Assembly: GCA_011390085.1 (NCBI GenBank)
Contig: JAABTB010000109.1
Coordinates: 1 to 7,313, forward strand
DNA from: Desulfobacula sp.
GTDB taxonomy: Bacteria; Desulfobacterota; Desulfobacteria; Desulfobacterales; Desulfobacteraceae
Direction of reading: 5' to 3'
Length of the DNA stretch: 7,313 nucleotides
The notes beneath the pieces were generated by a model, which saw only the letters and a program-made list of their open reading frames with translations, did no database searches and was not told the DNA's origin. This document shows positions 1 through 4,894 of the stretch, piece after piece (positions within the stretch are counted from its first letter, which is position 1; every line of letters begins with the position of its first letter). A program made the position numbers and the translations under genes.

Positions 1-1811
1 ATATCCTTGAAATCAGGGGTTGAGATGGACTCCTTCGCCTTTAAAAAGGCGATCAGCTTTTCTTCGAGTTTTTGGATTTCCCTGGCGTCAAAATACAGGT
101 CATCCTTGGTTTTAACGATGGATTTTTCATCTACCAGCATATGGAGAACATCATTGGCGGTCTTTTTATCCAGATTCAGGTCCTCGCACACGGTTCTGAA
201 AAAAGGCGGGGTCAGGCCCGAGGCCTGGTAGATTTTTTTGATTTTTTCCTTGACCGCGTGCTGATCCACCTGGAGTTCCACCTCATGGCCCGACAGCTTG
301 ACGATGTTTTTATCGATGAGGATGAGGTTTTCCTTGGTGAGCTTGGCAAACAAAAGATTAAAAAATTTCACATCATCAATGTACTGGAATTTGGATTTCA
401 GCTCCTGGGTGGGCATTCCCTCCTTTAAAGGGTTTTCTTGATGATAGGCCGCCAGCTTCTGAAGCAGTTTTTCCTTAAAGGCTTCAAAAAAACTGCCGCT
501 GATATAAATCTGTTTTTCCTTGTCCGTCAGGATGGCCTGCTGTTTGGCCAGCATTTTCTGAAGGCCTGCCAGGAGTTTTTTATCCGGGATATTGGTCATG
601 ACCCTCAGTTCTGAAAAGGACAGACCCTCATGCTCTTTCAAAGACAGAAAATAGGCAATGGTCTGTTCCGGATCATCCGGGAGAAGGGATTCGAGGCCCT
701 GGATCACGGCTTTGTCCGGTGTTTTGTGCTTCCGGGAGGCCGGGTTCAATATGGCGCCCCCGCCGATGGTTTTGACGGGAGAATAGCTCCGGATGACATA
801 CCGGTCGTCCTTGATGCAGCAGACCGGGGATTCCAGGCGGAACTGGACGCAGGCTTCTTCTCCGGGCATCAGTTCCTCCCGGTCCAGGAGCATGAGATAT
901 CCCAAAATCTCGCTGGTGCCTGAATGAAATCTCACCCTGGTCCTGTTTTTGGCAGGCTTTCCATTGCTTTTCAGATAATGGAAATGGGCATCCACCATAT
1001 AGCTTTCAATGAGGGTGTCCGGCGTGGAAAGGATGTCTCCCCGGTTGACGGAATCCTTGTCCAGGCCCTGGAAATTGATGGCGGTCCGGGTGCCGGGCCC
1101 CGCAATGTCAACGCCGGAGCTGTGAACCTGGATACCCCTGACCTTTGACACGATCCGGCGGGGGTAGACCATGATATCATCCCCGACATGGATACTGCCC
1201 GAGGCCAGGGTGCCGGTGATGACGGTGCCAAAGCCTTTCATGGAAAAGACCCGGTCCACGGGGAGCCTGAAAATGGATGAAAATTTACGCTCCGGCAAAT
1301 TGGCGCAGATGGATTCAAGGGTTTTGACAAAGGTATCAAGGCCCTGGCCCGTGACGGAGGAAACCGGGACAATGGGTTTTTCTTCAAGAAAGGTTCCCTT
1401 TACAAATTCATGGATATCATCCAGAGCCAGCTCCAGGAGGTCTTCATCCACCATGTCGATCTTGGTCAGGGCGATCATGCCGTCCCGGATTCCCATGAGG
1501 TTGCAGATTTCCATATGCTCCCGGGTCTGGGGCATGACCCCCTCATCGGCTGCAATAACCATGGCCACCACATCGATACCGCTGGAACCGGCCACCATAT
1601 TTTTGACAAATTTTTCATGGCCCGGCATGTCCACGATGCCAACCCGCTGACCATTGGGAAGGTCAAGAAAAGCAAAGCCAAGTTCGATGGTGATGCCCCT
1701 TTCCTTTTCCTCCTTGAGCCGGTCGGTTTCAATCCCTGTCAAAGCCCGGACCAGGCTTGTCTTCCCATGATCGATATGGCCTGCAGTCCCTAAAATGATA
1801 TTTTTTTCCAC
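1..1811 (-). CDS. selB: Selenocysteine-specific translation elongation factor SelB (C-terminus cut by window edge)
   Basis: SelB is the EF-Tu-like GTPase that carries Sec-tRNA(Sec) to the ribosome and binds the SECIS hairpin of selenoprotein mRNAs, recoding UGA as selenocysteine in the cytoplasm. From the GTG at 1811 the frame is open to the window edge, giving 603 codons. G1 is GHIDHGKT (residues 11-18), followed by the switch I segment ERGITIELGF (37-46), G3 DMPGHEKF (61-68) and G4 TKID (116-119). Domain II follows (VFSMKGFGTVITGTL). The C-terminal half is the helical, lysine-rich winged-helix repeat region that binds SECIS, ending in ...KESISTPDFKD, typical of the last winged helix. Known SelB proteins run about 610-640 residues, so roughly 30 are missing. 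GTG is chosen because EKNIILGTAGHIDHGKT is the family N-terminus; no ATG fits. The ribosome site is weak (CGGGG, about 10 nt upstream), and the stop of the small membrane gene lies 25 nt upstream, suggesting coupled translation. selA and selC are not in the window. Confidence 0.97.
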   Translation of the reverse strand, partial: MEKNIILGTAGHIDHGKTSLVRALTGIETDRLKEEKERGITIELGFAFLDLPNGQRVGIVDMPGHEKFVKNMVAGSSGIDVVAMVIAADEGVMPQTREHMEICNLMGIRDGMIALTKIDMVDEDLLELALDDIHEFVKGTFLEEKPIVPVSSVTGQGLDTFVKTLESICANLPERKFSSIFRLPVDRVFSMKGFGTVITGTLASGSIHVGDDIMVYPRRIVSKVRGIQVHSSGVDIAGPGTRTAINFQGLDKDSVNRGDILSTPDTLIESYMVDAHFHYLKSNGKPAKNRTRVRFHSGTSEILGYLMLLDREELMPGEEACVQFRLESPVCCIKDDRYVIRSYSPVKTIGGGAILNPASRKHKTPDKAVIQGLESLLPDDPEQTIAYFLSLKEHEGLSFSELRVMTNIPDKKLLAGLQKMLAKQQAILTDKEKQIYISGSFFEAFKEKLLQKLAAYHQENPLKEGMPTQELKSKFQYIDDVKFFNLLFAKLTKENLILIDKNIVKLSGHEVELQVDQHAVKEKIKKIYQASGLTPPFFRTVCEDLNLDKKTANDVLHMLVDEKSIVKTKDDLYFDAREIQKLEEKLIAFLKAKESISTPDFKD

Positions 1812-1836
1812 TTGTATAAAACCCCGAGAATTATTC

Positions 1837-2004
1837 TTATTTCTTTTTTCTGAAAAAGACCATGGCGTAAGCAAGGGCTACCAGGACGAGTCCTGCCCCG
1901 ACCCCATGAAAAAGCCCCCATTCCGGCCTGAACAGCCGTATGAGGAGGATGCCGAAGACAAGGCCCAGGATCAGCCTGACAATAAAGATGAAGAGTGAAT
2001 TCAT
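1837..2004 (-). CDS. Small two-helix membrane protein upstream of selB
   Basis: This is a 55-residue protein of no family I recognise. Two hydrophobic segments (about residues 3-24, LFIFIVRLILGLVFGILL, and 32-50) flank a short polar turn, RLFRPEWGLFHG. The tail FFRKKK is basic and suggests a cytoplasmic C-terminus, so both ends would face the cytoplasm. The start at 2004 is preferred over an upstream in-frame start at 2076 because ATAAGGAAATACGC places an AGGAA ribosome site about 6 nt before the ATG, and because the promoter at 2042-2070 would initiate inside the longer version. It ends 25 nt before selB on the same strand, so it is probably the first gene of that transcript. Nothing in the sequence ties it to selenocysteine insertion; it may simply be a neighbour. 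Confidence 0.8.
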   Translation of the reverse strand: MNSLFIFIVRLILGLVFGILLIRLFRPEWGLFHGVGAGLVLVALAYAMVFFRKKK

Positions 2005-2041
2005 GCGTATTTCCTTATCAATAATAGTGTTTATGCCAAGG

Positions 2042-2070
2042 ATAATAGTCAAACAACGCTTTAAGGTCAA
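2042..2070 (-). promoter_or_regulatory. Sigma70-type promoter for the small membrane gene and selB
   Basis: On the minus strand TTGACC (2065-2070) is followed after exactly 17 nt by TATTAT (2042-2047), each one mismatch from consensus. The expected start near 2035 gives a leader of about 30 nt containing the AGGAA ribosome site of the 55-residue gene. There is no other clear promoter before selB. Confidence 0.65.
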
Positions 2071-2154
2071 TGACAAAAACCAGGGTTGTGGGGCGAAGAT
2101 CTGCCGGATGGGATCAGATGGGGGAAGCCTCGCTCCCTTGGAAATAAAAAACTA

Positions 2155-2183
2155 TTGATAAAAAGCTCAGGGTCTGGTAATTA
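2155..2183 (+). promoter_or_regulatory. Promoter-like sequence for tRNA-His
   Basis: TTGATA (2155-2160) and TAATTA (2178-2183) are separated by 17 nt, and the -10 is preceded by TGG, an extended -10 (TGn). The -10 hexamer is poor, but the predicted start at about 2190 sits just before the tRNA, as expected for a tRNA precursor with a short leader. Confidence 0.45.
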
Positions 2184-2198
2184 AGAAAAACTTTTGAT

Positions 2199-2275
2199 GG
2201 TGGGCGTAGCTCAGTTGGTAGAGCACCAGGTTGTGGCCCTGGTGGCCGAGGGTTCAAGCCCCTTCGCTCACCCCA
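2199..2275 (+). tRNA. tRNA-His (anticodon GTG)
   Basis: A full cloverleaf can be folded. The acceptor GTGGGCG (2200-2206) pairs with CGCTCAC (2265-2271). The D arm is GCTCAGTTGGTAGAGC. The anticodon stem CCAGG/CCTGG encloses the loop TTGTGGC, with anticodon GTG reading His codons. The T arm is GAGGG-TTCAAGC-CCCTT. The base before the acceptor is G (2199) and the discriminator is C (2272), matching the G-1:C73 pair that identifies histidine tRNAs. CCA is encoded at 2273-2275. The gene stands alone and converges with mtgA. I see no repeat of its 3' end elsewhere in the window that would suggest integration of a mobile element. Confidence 0.97.
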
Positions 2276-2321
2276 TTTTAAAGCAGGACCCATTTACGGC
2301 CGGATCTATTTCAAACCAGGA

Positions 2322-3011
2322 TCAGATGAGGGGCATCATGTGCATGGCCTTCATGATCCGGCTTTGCCGCATCCGGATATAGGCGGACGGATTTTTAACC
2401 GACCATTTGTGAGGATTCGGCAGGATGGCCGTCATCAGGGCGGCCTCATCCCGGGTAAGGGCCCCGGCGCTCTTGGAGAAATATTTTTGGGCTGCCGCTT
2501 CCGCCCCTGTCACCCCTGTTCCCCAGTCAACGGTATTGAGATACATTTCAAGAATCCGGTGCTTGCTCCAGAAGACTTCAATCAAAACCGTATAATAAAT
2601 TTCAGCCAGTTTCCGGAAAACGTGGCGGCTGGATAAAAGAAATACGCTTCTGGCTGTCTGCATGCTGATGGTGCTGGCCCCCCGCAGTTTTTTTTCCCGG
2701 ATCAGGCTGTTGTAAGCTTTTTTTATTTCATTGAAATCAAATCCCCTGTGGGACAGGAACCGCTGGTCTTCGGAAGCGATCACCGCTCTTCTCAGATGCG
2801 GCGAAATCTGTTCGATATTTTTCCAGCGATAGACCGGCTGCTTTTCAGGCTTCCCTTTGACAAGGGCTTCCACCCGTTCCCAGGCCACATTGGGGGTTAT
2901 CGGCGGATTGATGAACCGGAGAGAAGCCACCTGAACAAGGGTAAAGGCGAACAGGCCCAGCAGGAATTTTAAAATCCGGACGGGCCATTTGTATTTCTTC
3001 TGTTTTTCCAT
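2322..3011 (-). CDS. mtgA: Monofunctional biosynthetic peptidoglycan glycosyltransferase (GT51)
   Basis: This enzyme polymerises lipid II into glycan strands on the outer face of the inner membrane. The 229-residue protein has a basic N-terminus, one membrane anchor (about residues 11-32) and then a single GT51 domain with no transpeptidase domain. Motif 1 is EDQRFLSHRGFDF (81-93), with E81 the expected catalytic base. Motif 2 is GASTISMQ (111-118), motif 3 RHVFRKLAE (129-137) with the second glutamate E137, and motif 4 KHRILEMYLN (150-159). PNPHKWS near 199-204 is also typical of MtgA. Length matches the family (about 220-240). The start at 3011 gives the expected K-rich head before the anchor; GGAAAGAGAA lies directly upstream. 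A TTGACA-17-TAGAAC promoter would start transcription only about 5 nt before the ATG, so this mRNA may be nearly leaderless or use another promoter. The gene ends 46 nt from the tRNA-His 3' end. Confidence 0.95.
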   Translation of the reverse strand: MEKQKKYKWPVRILKFLLGLFAFTLVQVASLRFINPPITPNVAWERVEALVKGKPEKQPVYRWKNIEQISPHLRRAVIASEDQRFLSHRGFDFNEIKKAYNSLIREKKLRGASTISMQTARSVFLLSSRHVFRKLAEIYYTVLIEVFWSKHRILEMYLNTVDWGTGVTGAEAAAQKYFSKSAGALTRDEAALMTAILPNPHKWSVKNPSAYIRMRQSRIMKAMHMMPLI

Positions 3012-3022
3012 TCTCTTTCCGG

Positions 3023-3051
3023 GTTCTACTTTTAATGATGTGCATTGTCAA
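3023..3051 (-). promoter_or_regulatory. Promoter for mtgA, sharing its -35 block with the opposite promoter
   Basis: On the minus strand a perfect TTGACA (3046-3051) is followed after 17 nt by TAGAAC (3023-3028, 4 of 6 matches). The predicted start near 3016 is only a few bases from the mtgA ATG at 3011, which is unusual. The same -35 block read on the plus strand serves the divergent promoter. Confidence 0.5.
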
Positions 3052-3072
3052 TTTAAAACCCGGTCATATAAT
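3045..3072 (+). promoter_or_regulatory. Strong sigma70-type promoter for the 99-residue protein gene
   Basis: TTGTCA (3045-3050, 5 of 6) and a perfect TATAAT (3067-3072) are 16 nt apart. The predicted start near 3079 leaves a leader of about 60 nt ending in the strong ribosome site AGAGGTG. The -35 overlaps the mtgA -35 on the other strand, so polymerase should not occupy both at once. Confidence 0.65.
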
Positions 3073-3138
3073 AGAAAGAGGATGGGGAAAAGAATTTGAT
3101 ACCGAGTACCCGTCCGTATCCCAAAAAAGAGGTGACAA

Positions 3139-3438
3139 ATGACCCAGATATTTGAAATGAACCCGGACAAAACAAAAGAGGTCCTGAATATTGATATCCA
3201 TGATCCCGCATTTGATTTTTCCCAGGCCAAGCAGATGGCCAAGGAAAAAGCCTTTGAGCGATGCGGCCATCCCATGATCCTGTCATGGAAAAACGGAAAG
3301 ACCGGGGAATTCTACCCCAATTACGAATGCGGGGTTCCGGACCGGCCCTTCTGGATCAGATATGCAGAAGGAAGGGGCGCAAACCTGACCGTTGATTTTA
3401 ATAAGGGCGAATATGTGTTCATGATTTTGAAAATTTGA
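3139..3438 (+). CDS. Conserved small protein, tentatively DUF5619-like
   Basis: This is a 99-residue soluble protein without signal peptide or membrane segment. A helical N-terminal part (DFSQAKQMAKEKAFERCG) is followed by a beta-rich part: ILSWKNGKTGEF, then ECGVPDRPFWIRYAEGRG, then LTVDFNKGEYVFMIL. The pattern of an SW..K.G.F strand, a Cys-containing turn, W.-YAE.RG and L.VD...GEYVF resembles a small uncharacterised family that I recall as DUF5619, but I am not certain of that name. The start is firm: AGAGGTG lies 4 nt before ATG at 3139, with a strong promoter upstream. The reading frame of the zinc-ribbon gene begins at its stop codon, so the two are probably co-transcribed. No function can be assigned. 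Confidence 0.85.
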   Translation: MTQIFEMNPDKTKEVLNIDIHDPAFDFSQAKQMAKEKAFERCGHPMILSWKNGKTGEFYPNYECGVPDRPFWIRYAEGRGANLTVDFNKGEYVFMILKI

Positions 3439-3443
3439 AACCT

Positions 3444-3662
3444 ATGGAAAATTACGTCATCAAAAATTGCAAAGGATGCCATCAGCCGCTTCGCATCCCT
3501 GCAGATATTGGGGGAATGGTCATGCGTTGCCCGAGCTGTGGGTATGAATTCCATACTGATTTCAAACTCAGTCCAAAAGTCCGGGAAGCCGGAGATTGGA
3601 AAGAACCTGCGCAGGGAACGCCCACCAAAAGGCCCCCATCTACTTTTAAGATCATAGTGTAA
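3444..3662 (+). CDS. Small zinc-ribbon protein
   Basis: From the ATG at 3444 this is a 72-residue protein. Two CxxC knuckles, C9-K-G-C12 and C29-P-S-C32, are separated by PLRIPADIGGMVMR, giving the layout of short MJ0042-type or rubredoxin-like zinc ribbons, in which the four cysteines hold one zinc ion. The rest (FHTDFKLSPKVREAGDW...) is polar and probably disordered. An alternative TTG start at 3435 adds MKP and overlaps the stop of the preceding gene (ATTTGA). Neither start has a clear ribosome site, so translation is probably coupled to the upstream gene. Such proteins often bind nucleic acids or partner proteins, but the target cannot be read from sequence. Confidence 0.8.
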   Translation: MENYVIKNCKGCHQPLRIPADIGGMVMRCPSCGYEFHTDFKLSPKVREAGDWKEPAQGTPTKRPPSTFKIIV

Positions 3663-3807
3663 TATCTTCCATCCGGAATGGAGCCTGATTGCAACCGGTG
3701 GCCTTGGGCCAGACGGATCGCCGTCCGTCTGGCTGGGATTTCCTTGATCGGATTCGGGGTGCGGCTGGCTGCTGGCCGTTCTCCTTGTTTTCCGATTGAG
3801 GCTGCAT
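3652..3807 (-). CDS. Possible small polar protein downstream of the lipoprotein (doubtful)
   Basis: This 51-codon minus-strand ORF begins with MQPQSENKENGQQPA and ends 11 nt inside the 3' end of the zinc-ribbon gene. In favour: AAGGA lies 6-7 nt before the ATG, and it starts 15 nt after the lipoprotein stop in the same direction. Against: the composition is low-complexity and arginine/proline-rich, no domain is visible, it contains the inverted repeat at 3708-3733, and it may be only the trailer of the lipoprotein transcript. Confidence 0.25.
   Translation of the reverse strand: MQPQSENKENGQQPAAPRIRSRKSQPDGRRSVWPKATGCNQAPFRMEDITL
3708..3733. repeat. Inverted repeat between converging genes, possible two-way transcription stop
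   Basis: CCAGACGGA (3709-3717) and TCCGTCTGG (3724-3732) are perfect complements around the 6-nt loop TCGCCG, and G3708/C3733 extends the stem to 10 bp. It lies between the convergent zinc-ribbon and lipoprotein genes, where a shared terminator would be expected. The following sequence (CTGGGATTTCCTT on the plus strand) is only mildly T-rich, so intrinsic termination is uncertain. Confidence 0.5.
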
Positions 3808-3822
3808 TTCTTGTCCTTGAGA

Positions 3823-4170
3823 CTATTTGCCGATCTGCTGCGATTCCAGCGTTGTTTGCTCCTGGCTTTCGCTGGTGTTCGACTGTTCCATTTCATTGAG
3901 AATCCGCTGGCGTTCTTGCTCTGCTTCTTCCAGCTTGGCCTTGGCTTCGTCTCGTTCCAGGCGGGCCTGGTTCAAATCGTTTCTCAACTTTTCGATTTCT
4001 GCCTTGGCTTCAGCGATTTCTTTTTCAGCCTCATCGAATTGCCCTTTTTGCTCCTGAACTGCCTCATCGATTTTTTTGCCGGCTTCTTCGGCCGGACCGT
4101 TACAGCCCGGCAGCAGAAAGAAGAGGAAAAAGAGGGAAAATACACATACGAGCATTCTTTGGTGTGTCAT
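3823..4170 (-). CDS. Small coiled-coil lipoprotein
   Basis: This 115-residue protein has an N-terminal signal (LVCVFSLFFLFFLLPGC) ending in the lipobox-like LPGC. Cys23 would be lipidated after cleavage by signal peptidase II, leaving about 93 mature residues anchored to a membrane on the periplasmic side. Residues about 28-95 are charged and heptad-like (EAEKEIAEAKAEIEKLRNDL), indicating one long alpha-helical coiled coil; the last 20 are Gln/Ser/Glu-rich. The architecture recalls Lpp-type or other small periplasmic coiled-coil lipoproteins, but the C-terminus lacks the terminal lysine context of a peptidoglycan-linked Lpp, although the last residue is a lysine. AAAGGAA lies about 7 nt before ATG 4170. 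A CATAAT -10-like element at 4257-4262 (minus) has no good -35 partner. No specific function can be assigned. Confidence 0.85.
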   Translation of the reverse strand: MTHQRMLVCVFSLFFLFFLLPGCNGPAEEAGKKIDEAVQEQKGQFDEAEKEIAEAKAEIEKLRNDLNQARLERDEAKAKLEEAEQERQRILNEMEQSNTSESQEQTTLESQQIGK

Positions 4171-4531
4171 GACGGCGTTCCTTTCAAAAAAAGTTTGTGG
4201 TCAACCCGCGTTGGCCAGGTGTGGATGTGTTCAGTTTGTCGACTGCGTCCCTGACGATTATGCCTGGTAGCACATGAGATAATTTGAATAAGCGAAAAAC
4301 ATGCCAGTATGTAGTTGTTTTTTTCTGGGTTTTGGAATATCATGCTCTTCGCCAGCCTGATAGCAGATACGTTGGGTACACTTGGCCCCGCGTATCACCA
4401 TGATGGGGATCACGTTGATCGCCCTGCTCCTGACGCAGTCTCTGCACGGGGCAGCCGTAGCGGTGATCATCCATCCGGCGCCCCTGATGTTACAGAGTCC
4501 CGGATCATAGTTAATTTTTACGATGTAGTTA

Positions 4532-4548
4532 TGATCCATGATGGATCA
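4532..4548. repeat. 17-bp palindrome, possible operator
   Basis: TGATCCAT (4532-4539) and ATGGATCA (4541-4548) are perfect inverted copies around a single central G. The geometry suits a dimeric DNA-binding protein more than an RNA hairpin, since there is no loop. No gene starts next to it, so its target is unclear. Confidence 0.45.
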
Positions 4549-4585
4549 ATCGAAGATTTATAGGGCTGTCTAAAATAAAAAGACA

Positions 4586-4625
4586 AAAAGGTCATATATG
4601 ATCTAATGATCGCATATGATCTTTT
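4586..4625 (-). terminator. AT-rich hairpin, probable terminator of the ADP-ribosylglycohydrolase unit
   Basis: AAAAGGTCATAT (4586-4597) pairs with ATATGATCTTTT (4614-4625) over 12 bp with one G-T wobble. An inner stem GATC/GATC (4600-4603 and 4608-4611) closes on the loop TAAT. On the minus strand the stem runs into TTTTTGTCTTTTTATTTT, a good U-rich tail. It lies about 80 nt beyond the last minus-strand ORF. The stem is AT-rich and therefore weaker than a typical intrinsic terminator. Confidence 0.5.
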
Positions 4626-4631
4626 CTTGGT

Positions 4632-4660
4632 ACCTGCCAGCAGGTTGTTTTCATTTTTAT
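4632..4660 (+). terminator. Short terminator-like hairpin on the plus strand
   Basis: ACCTG (4632-4636) and CAGGT (4641-4645) form a 5-bp stem with the loop CCAG, followed by TGTTTTCATTTTTAT. The form fits an intrinsic terminator, but no plus-strand gene is seen upstream. It may be a relic or a chance structure. Confidence 0.3.
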
Positions 4661-4707
4661 ATGGCAACTTATGACAGTTTCATGAGTGCTCATTGAGGTG
4701 TGGACTA

Positions 4708-4836
4708 TTATCGATTCCCATTATTTACCTGATAAGTCCCATCCAATCGTTTCCACATTTCTTCAAGTTTTTTATCCAGCATCTCAACAGCTTCATCATA
4801 TTCATCCTTTTTTCTCCTCCATAACCGGAATAGCAT
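4708..4836 (-). CDS. Small charged helical protein (42 aa) downstream of the ADP-ribosylglycohydrolase
   Basis: From ATG 4836 the frame encodes 42 residues: a basic head MLFRLWRRKK, an amphipathic acidic/basic helix DEYDEAVEMLDKKLEEMWKR, then LDGTYQVNNGNR and a TAA stop. CAAGGGAA directly precedes the ATG (AAGGG about 3-4 nt away), and an in-frame TAA lies upstream, so this is not the tail of a longer frame. It begins 58 nt after the ADP-ribosylglycohydrolase stop on the same strand and precedes the terminator-like hairpin, so it is probably the last gene of that unit. The composition is that of a real protein rather than random translation. I recognise no family; a single helix of this kind could dimerise or bind a partner protein. 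Confidence 0.55.
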   Translation of the reverse strand: MLFRLWRRKKDEYDEAVEMLDKKLEEMWKRLDGTYQVNNGNR

Positions 4837-4894
4837 TTCCCTTGAATCTTTAGATTATCCAGGTTTGTCATTCAATATTGTTTAATAAAAAGTT

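Larger units (their letters stand above)
4171..4707. other. Gene-poor, repeat-rich junction region
   Basis: I find no convincing gene here. A 93-codon minus ORF (4258-4539) and an 83-codon plus ORF (4315-4563) lack ribosome sites and family features. Contents in order are: the lipoprotein leader; an inverted repeat GATACG/CGTATC (4366-4371 and 4391-4396); a hydrophobic 36-codon frame (4400-4510) that may be decayed membrane-protein sequence; GGGGC/GCCCC arms (4448-4452 and 4480-4484); a 17-bp palindrome (4532-4548); nine GATC sites between 4408 and 4621; a long AT-rich hairpin (4586-4625); and a short hairpin followed by T-rich sequence (4632-4660). It separates two blocks with different codon use. 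Confidence 0.6.

Noticed and set aside
1171..1793. Plus-strand ORFs opposite selB
   Set aside because: They are shadows of the SelB GTPase and domain II region, whose motifs are unmistakable on the minus strand.
2199..2275. tRNA-His as an attachment site for an integrated element
   Set aside because: No direct repeat of the tRNA 3' end and no integrase gene in the window.
3436..3662. UGA at the end of the 99-residue protein read through as selenocysteine, since selB is nearby
   Set aside because: The extension would run out of frame through the zinc-ribbon gene, no SECIS-like hairpin is evident just after the UGA, and the protein ends naturally at YVFMILKI.
3321..3896. Long minus-strand ORF of 191 codons
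   Set aside because: Antisense to the 99-residue and zinc-ribbon genes and to the converging lipoprotein end; the composition is typical of a shadow frame and the other strand carries the clear domain signals.
4448..4484. Structured RNA based on GGGGC/GCCCC arms
   Set aside because: The stem is short and interrupted, lacks a promoter or terminator pair, and matches no RNA family I recognise.
4258..4539. Minus-strand 93-codon ORF with several cysteines
   Set aside because: No ribosome site before its start, no family pattern, and it runs through the palindrome and GATC-rich sequence; most likely chance.
4561..4585. Insertion-sequence end (TAGGGCTGTCTAAAA)
   Set aside because: No transposase and no matching inverted end were found in the window, so it is kept only as a weak hint within the junction finding.
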